Of a stretch of 64,000 nt of DNA, positions 17,601-26,089 are shown one piece after another. The notes under the pieces were generated by a model. It was not told where the DNA came from and did not search any database. It saw only the letters and a program-made list of their open reading frames with translations. This DNA comes from Dyella_B sp035690825 (GTDB lineage: Bacteria > Pseudomonadota > Gammaproteobacteria > Xanthomonadales > Rhodanobacteraceae), in NCBI RefSeq assembly GCF_051954575.1, contig NZ_JBQCHP010000107.1, forward strand, positions 46,051 through 110,050, in the 5' to 3' direction. The stretch's first letter is position 1. Every line of letters begins with the position of its first letter. The position numbers and the translations under genes are program-made.

Positions 17601-20600
17601 TCAACGGTGGCAGCCTGCAATTGGGTAGCGGCGGTACCGCGGGTTCGATCACCGGTGATGTGGTCGATAACGGTAGCCTTATTTTCAATCGCCTCGATGC
17701 GATCAGTTTCGGCGGCAATATTTCCGGCAACGGCGCACTGGTGCAGCAGGGTGTGGGGACGCTGACGCTCACCGGCGCTAACACGTATACGGGCGGCACG
17801 GTAATCAGTGGCGGCACGTTGTCGGTATCCGGCGACAGCAATCTCGGCGCCAGCACGGGCGCTTTGGCGTTGAACGGCGGCACGCTGCAAATCGACGGGC
17901 ATACGTTCAACAGCACCATCCGCGCGATCAGCGTTAACGCGCTCGGCAGCGGCCTGGACATCGCCGATGCGGCCAACACGTTTACGCTGAACCGGGCGAT
18001 CTCCGGCAGTGGCGGTCTTGTGCTGTCCGGTGCCGGCACCTTGGTACTTGCCGGCGCCAACACGTACGGCGGCGCCACCACGATCGGTAGTGGCAGCACG
18101 CTGCAGCTCGGCGACGGAGGTTCAATTGTCCATGGCATCACCGATAACGGTACGCTGGTGTTCAATCACAGTGATGCATTGAATGCCGGCAATGTGATTT
18201 CCGGCAGCGGCAGTTTGATTCAACAAGGTTCCGGCAGCGTGACCTTGAGCGGCGACGCCAGCGCGTTTACCGGCACGACCACGGTCGCCAACGGCAGTCT
18301 GTTCGTAGGCAGCTCCGCCAGCAACACCACGCTCGGCGGTCAGGTCGTCGTCAACAGCGGCGCCACGCTCGGCGGCTTTGGCACGATCAGCGGCAACGTC
18401 AACCTGCAAAGCGGCGCCATCGTCACGCCGGGTAGCTCGAGCGGTACGTTGACGGTGAACGGCAATCTCACCGCCGCGCAAGGCAGCGTATTGAATGAGA
18501 CCTACGGCACCCCTGGCGCGAACTTGCACACTTTCGGCAGCGGCAGCAGCTTGCATGTCGGCGGCGATCTTGTGCTCAACGGTGTCACGCTCAACGTCAA
18601 CAATTTCGGCAACATGGGTGGCGGCATCTATAACGTGCTCACCTATGGCGGCAACCTGAGCGAAAGCAACGGCGGCATCTCGCTAGGCAGCACACCGGCG
18701 GGCCAAACGATGTCGCTGCAGAATCTCACCGCCAGCAAAGAGATCAATCTGATCGATACCACCGGCCTCACGCTCACGATGTGGAATGCGAATGGCCAGG
18801 CCTCGGCGGCGCAAATGGGCGGCGGCAGCGGCACGTGGTCTGCCACTTCACCGATGTGGACCAACAGCGATGGCAGCGTGCCGAACTCGGCCATGCAGCC
18901 ACAGCCAGGGTTCGCCATCTTCGGTGGCACGCCGGGCACGGTAACCATTGATGCCAGCGCCGGCACGGTGAGTGCTACCGGCATGCAGTTTTTTACCAGC
19001 GGTTACGTGTTGAATGGCGACGCGCTGACGCTGATCGCGCAGAGCGGCAGCGACCCGGTCACCATCAACGTGGGCGACGGCACTACCGCCAGCGCCGGCA
19101 CGATGGCGACCATCAACAATGTGCTGACGGGCAGCACTGGCCTGGTGAAGACCGATTACGGCACGCTGATCCTGGGCGGGGCCAACACCTATTCCGGCAA
19201 CACCATCATCCAGCAAGGCACGCTGGCGCTTGCCGGCAATGGCAGCATCGCGAACACGAATTATGTGGAAGTGGACAGCGGCGCCAGCTTCGATATCAGC
19301 AACGCGACGCAAGGCATTTCGATTCCGTGGGTGCAGGGCACAGGCGATGTGAACCTTGGCGGCCAGACGCTTGTGTTGACCAGCCCGGGCCGATTCGACG
19401 GGGTGATCGAAGGTTCCGGCGGAGTGACGCTCGTCAACGGCGTAACACAATTCAGTGGCGCCAACACCTACAGCGGCATCACCACGATCGATGCCGGAGC
19501 CGAACTCGATGTGTTGAACAGCGGCAATCTCGCCAATAGCACAGTCGACGTGCTCGCGGGCGGCAGCTTCAGCATTGCGGGTACCAACAGCGGTGCACCG
19601 ATTGCTTCGTTGCGAGGCAACGGTAGCGTAAACGTTGGAGGTTCTGCGCAAACACTGACGCTTGGCAACGCAAACGATACGTTCAGCGGCGTGATCGGCG
19701 GCTACGGCGCGCTTAAGCTGTCGGGCGGTACGGAGATACTCACCGGCACCAATACTTACCAGGGACTCACGAGCATCGACTCGGGCACGCTGGCGCTGTC
19801 GGGCAGCGGCAGCATCGCCAGCTCCAGCGGCGTGGCGATCAACCGTGGTGCCACGCTGGATATCAGCGGCAGCAACGGCGTTTCGATCACTACGCTTACG
19901 GGTAACGGCAACGTCAATCTTGGAGCACAGACGCTCACCCTTACGAACGCCAACGGCGGTGCTTTCAATGGCGCCATCGACGGCGGCGGTAGCTTGACGC
20001 TCAACGGCGGCAGCCTGACGCTTTCCGGTAGCAATACATACACCGGGACCACCACGATCGGCAGCGGTGCCACATTGATCGATGCGTCGGCGCAAGCACT
20101 GGCCAGCACAACGGCCATCCATTTGAATGGCGGCGGGTTGAGTCTGTCGAACACCAACTTCACGACCTCGGCGCCGGTGGTGCTCGGCGATGATGGTGGT
20201 GTGCTCACCGTCAGAGGGGGCAATACGTTGCAACTGGATGGCGCGGTCAGCGGTGGCGCCGGCGGCCTCACCCTTGTGGGTATCGGCGGCGGCACCCTGA
20301 TACTGACCAACACCAACAGCAACTATCAGGGCGGTACGCTCATCAACAACGTGTTGGGCGGCACCACCGTGGTCGAGGTCAAGGCGACCGGTGCCCTGGG
20401 CAGCGGAGATGTGACGGTCGGCGCGTCCAGCGCACTCGACTTCATTGGTCGCGGCAGTACGATCGTCAGTGCAGGTTCAAGCACGATCAACGTCGACGGT
20501 ACCGCGTCGATCAGCTTCGGCAACAGCACGTCGCTGGGATCCTCTGTCATCAATATGGCTGCCGGCTCGTCGGGCACCCTCGGCGGCGCTGACCTCGGCA

Positions 20601-23600
20601 ATGCCCATCTCAACAATGCCGGCATGGTGATGGTGGCCGATGCCACCGCCGGCAACGCCGTGCTGACCAATCTCGGCAGCGTTACCGCGCCGAGCGGAAG
20701 CCAGATTGGCGATCCATTTGCCTATACGGGCGGTGCGCTTGGGTTTTTCGGCAACAGCGATATGGCCAACGCCACGGTGGTGGACAACGCCGGCGGCGCT
20801 GTATTCATCACCGGCGTTCCGGGTGACAACGCGACTATCTCCATCGGTTCACTATCCGGCGGCGGCAACATTCTGCTGGGCAGCAACGATGACGCCAATA
20901 ACAACAACATCCCGCTCACCCTGACGCTTGGCGCACTGAACCGGAACGACACCATCAGCGGCATCATCGACGACACCGCGTTCGCCGGGCAAAGCATGAA
21001 CGATGGCCTGACCAAGGTCGGCACTGGCACCTTGACGCTGACGGGCGTCAACAACTACAGCGGCGTGACCACCATCAGCAACGGCAGCTTGCAGATCGGC
21101 AACGGCGGCACGACCGGCTCCGTCATCAGCGACATCGTCGACAACGCCACGCTGATCTTCAATCGCAGCGATGCGGTGAGTTATGGCGGCACGATCTCCG
21201 GCAACGGCGCCGTGGTGCAACAAGGCAGCGGTACGTTGACGTTGGACGGCAACAACAACGCCTTCACCGGCACCACCACCGTCGCCAACGGCAGCCTGAT
21301 CGTGGGCAGCACCGTGGGCAACACGGCGGTGCTGGGCGGCAACGTGATTGTCGACAACGGCGCCACACTGGGCGGCCTCGGCACCATCGGCGGCGACGTC
21401 AATGTGCAATCCGGCGGCATCGTCACGCCCGGCACCGCGTTCGGCGTGCTGGGCGTCAATGGCAACTTCACCGCTGCGCAGAACAGCGTATTGAACGAAT
21501 CGTTCGGCGCGCCCACCGCGAACTTCCATAGTTATGGCAACGGCACCAGCGTCGTGGTGGGCGGCAATCTCACGCTCGATGGCATGACGCTCAACGTCAC
21601 CGATGCCGGCGGCATGGGGCCGGGCATCTATAACGTGTTCACTTACATTGGCACGTTGAGCGAAAGCAACGGCGGCATCACGCTGGGCAGCATGCCGGCC
21701 GGCCAGACGCTGCAATTGCAAAACCTTACGGCGAGCAAGCAGATCAACCTGGTCGACACTAGCGGCCTCACGCTCGACGTGTGGAATGCCAATGGCCAGG
21801 CTACCAGCAGCCAGATGGGTGGCGGTAGCGGCACCTGGTCAGTCACCTCGCAGATGTGGACCGATGCGAATGGCGACATACCGAACGTAGCAATTCAGCC
21901 ACAACCGGGCTTCGCCGTATTTGGTGGGACCGCGGGCACGGTGATGCTGGACGGCAGCGCAGGCAGCGTCGCCGCGGCCGGCATGCAGTTCGATGTGGGC
22001 GGTTACGTTCTTACTGGCGACACACTGAATCTGATCGGCAACCACGGCAGCGCACCGGTGATTCGCGTGGGCGACGGCAGCAGCGCCAGCGCGAACATGA
22101 CGGCCACGATCAACAATGTGCTTACCGGGAGCGACGGATTGGTGAAGAGCGATCTGGGCACACTGGTGCTTGCGGGCAACAACACCTATAGCGGCGGTAC
22201 CACGATCAACGGCGGCACCTTGCAGATCGGCAACGGCGGCACTACCGGCGCGATCGTCGGCAACGTCGTCGACCACGGTGCGCTGGTGTTCGACCGCAGC
22301 GATGCGGTCAGCTTTGGTGGCGTGGTTTCCGGCAGCGGTTCGCTCAGCCAGATCGGTGCGGGCCATATCACGCTCTCCAACGCCAACACCTATACCGGCA
22401 GTACATCGATCACGGCAGGCACGCTGGCTTTGTCAGGGAACGGCAGCATTGCCAGTTCCAGTGGTGTCAGCGTAGCTGGCGGCGCGGGTTTCGATATAAG
22501 TGGTAGCACCGGTGGCGCGTCGATCGCTACGCTCAGTGGCAGCGGCAACGTGAACCTGGGTAGCCAAACGCTCACGCTCACCCAGGCCAATGGCCATTTC
22601 AGCGGTGCCATCAATGGCAGCGGCGGCCTGACACTGGCGAGTGGCAGCGAAACGCTGGCCGGCGCCAATACCTATACCGGCGCCACAACGATCGCCAGCA
22701 ACGCCACACTGATACTGACGAGCGACCTCGCATCCAGCAGCGTCATCAACCACGGTACGCTCGATGTATCGGCCAGCACGGCAGATGTATCGATGAACAA
22801 TCTGGGCGGCGATGGCACGCTGTTGCTCGGCAACCATTCGCTGAGTTTGAACCACGTCAACGGCAGCTATACCGGCGTCATCGCAGGCAACGGTGGCCTG
22901 GTGCTGTCGAACGGCAGCGAGACGCTCACCGGCATCAACACCTATCGCGGCGGCACATCGATCAACAACAGCGTATTGTCGGTGTCCAGCGACGCGAATC
23001 TTGGCGCTGCAAGCGGTGCGGTGAGCATCGATGGCGGCGCCTTGGCTATCACCGGTCATGCCTTCGGCAGCACGTCGCGTGCGATCACGCTTGGTCATGC
23101 CGGCGGCACCCTGGACATCACCGATACCGCCAACCGCTTCGCGATCAGCCAGGCCTTGAGCGGGAGTGGCGCATTGACCAAGTCCGGCGCAGGCAGCCTC
23201 GTGCTGACGGGCGACAACAGCTATGCCGGCGGCACCACGATCAGTGCGGGAAGCCTGCAGATCGGCGACGGCGGCACCACCGGTTCGGTGAGCGGCCCTA
23301 TCGTCAACAATGGCGCGCTGATTTTCGATCGCAGCGATGCGGTGAGCTTCAATGGCGCGATCTCCGGTCGCGGCTCGCTGACCAAGGAAGGTGCAGGCAC
23401 GCTGACGCTATCGGGTATGAACAGCTATGCCGGCGTCACCACGATCAACGCCGGCACGCTGATCGCCGACAGCAGCAGTCTGTCTGGAGCGGTTACCGAT
23501 AACGCAGCTCTGGTGTTCAACCAGGCCAGCCAAGGCACGTTCAACGGCGCTATCAACGGGAACGGCACGATCACCAAGACCGGCGCAGGTCTGCTGATAC

Positions 23601-25183
23601 TGGACGGCAACAGCAGCAGCTTCAGCGGCGCCACCACCGTGCAGAACGGCACGCTGGAAATTGGCGACGCGACCACGCCATCGGCCTATCTCGGCGGCAA
23701 CGTCACGGTGGACAGCAGTGGCGTGCTGCGTGGCCACGGCACGATCGGCGGCGACGTGAGCAATAGCGGCATCGTATGGGCGGGCGGCTCGATCGGCACG
23801 CTCACCGTGCGAGGCAACTACGTGCAAGCCGCCCATGGCGTGCTGGAAGTGGAAGCCACGCCGGATGGGCAGGCCAGCCTGGTCAGCGTGAGCGGCACCG
23901 CCAACCTGGCCGGAAGCGCCCTGGTGGTGGCCGACAACGGCGCCTGGCTGCCGCGCACCCAGTACACCATTCTTACCGCGGCAGGCGGCGTGAGCGGGCA
24001 GTTCGCCTCTGCCAGCAGCAACTTCGTGTTCCTGACGCCGACATTGAGTTACGGCAGCAATGCAGTGAACCTGACGCTGCAACGGAACACCATCGATTTC
24101 AATGCCGTAGCGAAAACGCCCAACGAATTCACCGTCGCAACCAGCCTCAACAAGCTGAGCGACGGCAATGTCATCTACGACGCGCTGCTGCTGTCGAATG
24201 CCGATACGGCGCGCAAGGCCTTCAATCAGATGAGCGGTGAAATCCATGCCTCGGTCCGCACCGCCATCATGGACGACGAACGCAGCCTGCGCGATGCCGT
24301 GACGAATCATCTGCTGGACTGGCCACTCGACAACAGCCAAGCCGGCCGGATGGACAACGGCGCCGCCGTGTGGGCCATGGCGACGGCTCGCGGTGGCAGC
24401 CATCAGGGCGACGGCAATGCATCCACGCTCGACGCCAACGGCAGCGGCATGTTGCTGGGCATGGACGCGCCGGTGGGTGACGTCGCACGCATCGGCGGCT
24501 TGATCGGCACGGGTAATCTTTCCGATAGCATCGGCGCGTGGGCAGCTTCTTCCGCACACTTGCATACCCGCCACGCCGGTCTATACGCCAGCGTGCAAGC
24601 CGGCAGCTTCCGCCTGATGAGCGGCGCGTTCTACGGCTGGCAGAACGTGGACACCGACCGCCACATCAGCTTTCCCGCCGCAGCCGGCACCGCCGGCAGC
24701 CATTACCACGCCAATACCGTGCAGGCCTACGTGGATGGCAGCTATGCGTTCACGCTTAGCCATGGCACGCTGGCGCCGTTCGTCGGCCTGGCGGCGCAAC
24801 GCCTGCACACCGACGCGTTCGGTGAAACCGGCACACCGGCGGCGCTCACCAGCCATGCGCAAGGCGACACGCAGACCTACGGCACACTGGGTCTGCGCGG
24901 CGCACTGCAGCTCAACGCGCAGGATACCGTGCAAGCGCACGCAAGCCTGGGTTGGCAGCATGCCTGGGGCGACACGCGCTCTACCGCCACCCTGCAGTTG
25001 CTCAGCGGCAGCGATGCATTCACCGTGCAAGGCGTACCTGTCGCACGCAATGCGATGGCCATCGCGGCGGGCTTGCGTATCATCGCTACGCCAAAGCTCT
25101 CGCTGGATGCAACCTACAACGGGCAGTTTGCTGCGCGAGTGAACGATCAGGCTGCGCATCTGAGCCTTACTTATTCGTTCTGA
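14621..25183 (+). CDS. Giant type Va autotransporter adhesin (3520 residues) with PATR repeats
   Basis: The protein begins at GTG 14621 with an extended signal peptide region (MNRIYRLVWNRALGTVQVAS), then a hydrophobic core ending SSAS at about residue 66. Residues ~70-385 are a Gly/Ala/Asn-rich low-complexity tract of GGAGGNGG-type triplets. From there to about residue 3100, some 19 passenger-associated transport repeats recur (forms of GANTYTGGTTINGGTL), the usual signature of a long beta-helix. Two Cys (about residues 67 and 114) lie near the mature N-terminus. The C-terminal ~280 residues form the outer membrane beta-barrel, ending LSLTYSF with the terminal Phe. A second-order duplication pairs residues ~1207-1547 with ~2207-2540. 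The likely role is surface adhesion or biofilm formation. AGGGG upstream supports the start; a strong terminator follows. Confidence 0.93.
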   Translation: MNRIYRLVWNRALGTVQVASELACAARGGAQGTADTQPLRSHALPMACAAALGLTLSLIPTISSASCAPTVIPSVTGTAGTAGTDGTSAAPNGHAGGIGTNGGDATTVGSTFYCVDVGSQVAGGTGGAGGNGGDGMAATGRPSFGGNGGNGGAGAYGIRGTGAFQLGNYGSIAGGAGGNGGIGGEASLAGGDGAYSGNGGTGGAGGTAVGGTGFILNNFSTGVITGGAGGAGGRGGFRAGTFYGEAGPGGQGGAAINSHGASHISNSGSIVGGAGGASGTDYHGTERGGGGGAGVAGDGFMLDNTASITGGAGGAGGVAYLGGTSGSGGNGGDGILGSNLTVTNSGSISGGQAGAAGPAVAANGIKAGQPGVSGDAVHFTGGTSTLTLNSGSVLNGMVEIDGGSTATLYANAAGLDLNGGSLGSNALLVNGTANINVNTPTFAVSGNINGSGTLNIAGAGAITLGTVNVGGLNSSASTTLDDNVTTSGGGQTYNSPVTLGAAITASDTQGGSIRFSTINGPYDLIADTTGTIFFNSPVGASRALNSLTVNDASKITLDGNVSTVGNQSYGGPVTLGGAVTARASTGNVEFKSTVDGAFGLDVNAGGTTTFDQAVGGQTRLSSLVSEGSGNTVLAADVATSGGGQGFGNAVSITSDITLSDNQSGSINFDSTIDGAHDLTITTGGMTSFQGSIGATQALNNITVTSAGIPLYQSWNINGTATLNSSGGIDEMPGAALSANLLTGSSTDATHLDTSTNAIASIGPFSANGFTLVNSESVLVLSGSTLDGGAGGVSLATTAGNIYVYQAATVTGANINLSPTGFTDLFGTLSTSGTITSNNGLQVETGSAMLGNVANNGGITFVNSDSISMAGAISGNGDLTTLGSGSVDLQGINTYTGATTLNSGTLTLSGNGSIAASSSVLVGSSSTLDISGTHNGASITTLAGKGKVVLGNQTLTLTDAMDTYKGIMSGTGGFAVSGGAEVFTGANTYTGGTAINGGSLQLGSGGTAGSITGDVVDNGSLIFNRLDAISFGGNISGNGALVQQGVGTLTLTGANTYTGGTVISGGTLSVSGDSNLGASTGALALNGGTLQIDGHTFNSTIRAISVNALGSGLDIADAANTFTLNRAISGSGGLVLSGAGTLVLAGANTYGGATTIGSGSTLQLGDGGSIVHGITDNGTLVFNHSDALNAGNVISGSGSLIQQGSGSVTLSGDASAFTGTTTVANGSLFVGSSASNTTLGGQVVVNSGATLGGFGTISGNVNLQSGAIVTPGSSSGTLTVNGNLTAAQGSVLNETYGTPGANLHTFGSGSSLHVGGDLVLNGVTLNVNNFGNMGGGIYNVLTYGGNLSESNGGISLGSTPAGQTMSLQNLTASKEINLIDTTGLTLTMWNANGQASAAQMGGGSGTWSATSPMWTNSDGSVPNSAMQPQPGFAIFGGTPGTVTIDASAGTVSATGMQFFTSGYVLNGDALTLIAQSGSDPVTINVGDGTTASAGTMATINNVLTGSTGLVKTDYGTLILGGANTYSGNTIIQQGTLALAGNGSIANTNYVEVDSGASFDISNATQGISIPWVQGTGDVNLGGQTLVLTSPGRFDGVIEGSGGVTLVNGVTQFSGANTYSGITTIDAGAELDVLNSGNLANSTVDVLAGGSFSIAGTNSGAPIASLRGNGSVNVGGSAQTLTLGNANDTFSGVIGGYGALKLSGGTEILTGTNTYQGLTSIDSGTLALSGSGSIASSSGVAINRGATLDISGSNGVSITTLTGNGNVNLGAQTLTLTNANGGAFNGAIDGGGSLTLNGGSLTLSGSNTYTGTTTIGSGATLIDASAQALASTTAIHLNGGGLSLSNTNFTTSAPVVLGDDGGVLTVRGGNTLQLDGAVSGGAGGLTLVGIGGGTLILTNTNSNYQGGTLINNVLGGTTVVEVKATGALGSGDVTVGASSALDFIGRGSTIVSAGSSTINVDGTASISFGNSTSLGSSVINMAAGSSGTLGGADLGNAHLNNAGMVMVADATAGNAVLTNLGSVTAPSGSQIGDPFAYTGGALGFFGNSDMANATVVDNAGGAVFITGVPGDNATISIGSLSGGGNILLGSNDDANNNNIPLTLTLGALNRNDTISGIIDDTAFAGQSMNDGLTKVGTGTLTLTGVNNYSGVTTISNGSLQIGNGGTTGSVISDIVDNATLIFNRSDAVSYGGTISGNGAVVQQGSGTLTLDGNNNAFTGTTTVANGSLIVGSTVGNTAVLGGNVIVDNGATLGGLGTIGGDVNVQSGGIVTPGTAFGVLGVNGNFTAAQNSVLNESFGAPTANFHSYGNGTSVVVGGNLTLDGMTLNVTDAGGMGPGIYNVFTYIGTLSESNGGITLGSMPAGQTLQLQNLTASKQINLVDTSGLTLDVWNANGQATSSQMGGGSGTWSVTSQMWTDANGDIPNVAIQPQPGFAVFGGTAGTVMLDGSAGSVAAAGMQFDVGGYVLTGDTLNLIGNHGSAPVIRVGDGSSASANMTATINNVLTGSDGLVKSDLGTLVLAGNNTYSGGTTINGGTLQIGNGGTTGAIVGNVVDHGALVFDRSDAVSFGGVVSGSGSLSQIGAGHITLSNANTYTGSTSITAGTLALSGNGSIASSSGVSVAGGAGFDISGSTGGASIATLSGSGNVNLGSQTLTLTQANGHFSGAINGSGGLTLASGSETLAGANTYTGATTIASNATLILTSDLASSSVINHGTLDVSASTADVSMNNLGGDGTLLLGNHSLSLNHVNGSYTGVIAGNGGLVLSNGSETLTGINTYRGGTSINNSVLSVSSDANLGAASGAVSIDGGALAITGHAFGSTSRAITLGHAGGTLDITDTANRFAISQALSGSGALTKSGAGSLVLTGDNSYAGGTTISAGSLQIGDGGTTGSVSGPIVNNGALIFDRSDAVSFNGAISGRGSLTKEGAGTLTLSGMNSYAGVTTINAGTLIADSSSLSGAVTDNAALVFNQASQGTFNGAINGNGTITKTGAGLLILDGNSSSFSGATTVQNGTLEIGDATTPSAYLGGNVTVDSSGVLRGHGTIGGDVSNSGIVWAGGSIGTLTVRGNYVQAAHGVLEVEATPDGQASLVSVSGTANLAGSALVVADNGAWLPRTQYTILTAAGGVSGQFASASSNFVFLTPTLSYGSNAVNLTLQRNTIDFNAVAKTPNEFTVATSLNKLSDGNVIYDALLLSNADTARKAFNQMSGEIHASVRTAIMDDERSLRDAVTNHLLDWPLDNSQAGRMDNGAAVWAMATARGGSHQGDGNASTLDANGSGMLLGMDAPVGDVARIGGLIGTGNLSDSIGAWAASSAHLHTRHAGLYASVQAGSFRLMSGAFYGWQNVDTDRHISFPAAAGTAGSHYHANTVQAYVDGSYAFTLSHGTLAPFVGLAAQRLHTDAFGETGTPAALTSHAQGDTQTYGTLGLRGALQLNAQDTVQAHASLGWQHAWGDTRSTATLQLLSGSDAFTVQGVPVARNAMAIAAGLRIIATPKLSLDATYNGQFAARVNDQAAHLSLTYSF

Positions 25184-25207
25184 GCGGATGTGAGCGTTTG
25201 CAGCAGG

Positions 25208-25242
25208 AATAACCAAAGAGGCTTTTGTCTCTTTGGTTATTT
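25208..25242 (+). terminator. Rho-independent terminator of the autotransporter gene
   Basis: A perfect 13-bp stem, AATAACCAAAGAG / CTCTTTGGTTATT, surrounds the loop GCTTTTGT. It starts 25 bases after the stop codon. The run of T after the stem is short, but the stem is long and uninterrupted. Confidence 0.8.
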
Positions 25243-25345
25243 AACTGCCGCAGGGTTAGCGATCTAAAAGAATCTCAGGCACAAGCGGCCCTGCTTTCAT
25301 CTATCTGCCCCGGCGATCTACCTACAGCTTGTATGTTGAAAAAGA

Positions 25346-25369
25346 AAAAGCCCTCAAAAAAGGGCTTTT
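25346..25369 (-). terminator. Rho-independent terminator of ssb, possibly two-way
   Basis: The stem AAAAGCCCT / AGGGCTTTT has the loop CAAAAA. Read on the - strand it is followed by CTTTTTCTTTTT, a good U-tract, 35 bases after the ssb stop. The A-rich flank on the other side could make it work in both directions. Confidence 0.82.
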
Positions 25370-25403
25370 CTTTACTTCCATCCCCACTTTGGGAGATATG
25401 GTC

Positions 25404-25931
25404 TCAGAACGGAATATCGTCATCATCGAACTGATTGCCACCACCCATGTCCGGCGGTGGAGCCGACTGGCGCTGCGGAGCGCTGCCGTAGTCGTCGCCG
25501 CGGTTCTGCTGGCGCTGGCCACCACCGCCACCGCCACCGCCTTGCGAGCGTTCGCGGTAACCGCCACCACCACCGCCGCCGCCACCTTCACCGCCCATGC
25601 CGCCGAGCATCTGCAGTTCGCTGGCGATGATGTCGGTGGAGTAGCGCTCGACACCTTGCTTGTCGGTGTACTTGTCGGTGCGCAGCGAGCCTTCGACGTA
25701 CACCTGACGACCCTTCTTGAGGTATTCGCCGGCGATTTCGGCGAGGCGGCCGAACAGCTTCACGCGGTGCCACTCGGTGCGTTCCTGCTTCTGGCCGCTC
25801 TGCTTGTCGGTCCATTGTTCGGATGTGGCAATGCTGAGGCTGGCGATGGCCGTGCCGCCGGCGGTGTAGCGCACTTCGGGGTCTGCGCCGAGGTTGCCGA
25901 CCAGGATGACTTTATTGATACCGCGTGCCAT
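25404..25931 (-). CDS. ssb: Single-stranded DNA-binding protein
   Basis: A 175-residue protein. The N-terminal OB-fold is typical: 'MARGINKVILVGNLGADPEVRYT', 'WHRVKLFGRLAEIAGEYLKKG', 'VYVEGSLRTDKYTDKQG'. A Gly-rich linker of about 35 residues follows, partly pure glycine. The C-terminal acidic tip is DDDDIPF, the peptide that recruits replication and repair partners. The protein coats single-stranded DNA as a tetramer. Start and length match the family. A terminator lies just downstream. Confidence 0.97.
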   Translation of the reverse strand: MARGINKVILVGNLGADPEVRYTAGGTAIASLSIATSEQWTDKQSGQKQERTEWHRVKLFGRLAEIAGEYLKKGRQVYVEGSLRTDKYTDKQGVERYSTDIIASELQMLGGMGGEGGGGGGGGGYRERSQGGGGGGGGQRQQNRGDDYGSAPQRQSAPPPDMGGGNQFDDDDIPF

Positions 25932-26089
25932 GAATAACCTCGAGAAACTGAATCGGGATAAGGGCTTTGCGTCGTGCGCCCGATGAGCTTAGGACGCTGC
26001 CCGGGCCGCCTCCAGCGCCTGCCGGAGCCGCCGAGCGTAAGCCCATGGCCCGCCATGATACATGCCCGGCCCCGGCCGATGCCCGCTGC

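Noticed and set aside
15000..24000. Dense repeats resembling a CRISPR or minisatellite array
   Set aside because: They keep one open frame, vary at synonymous positions and encode passenger repeats of an autotransporter, so they are coding.
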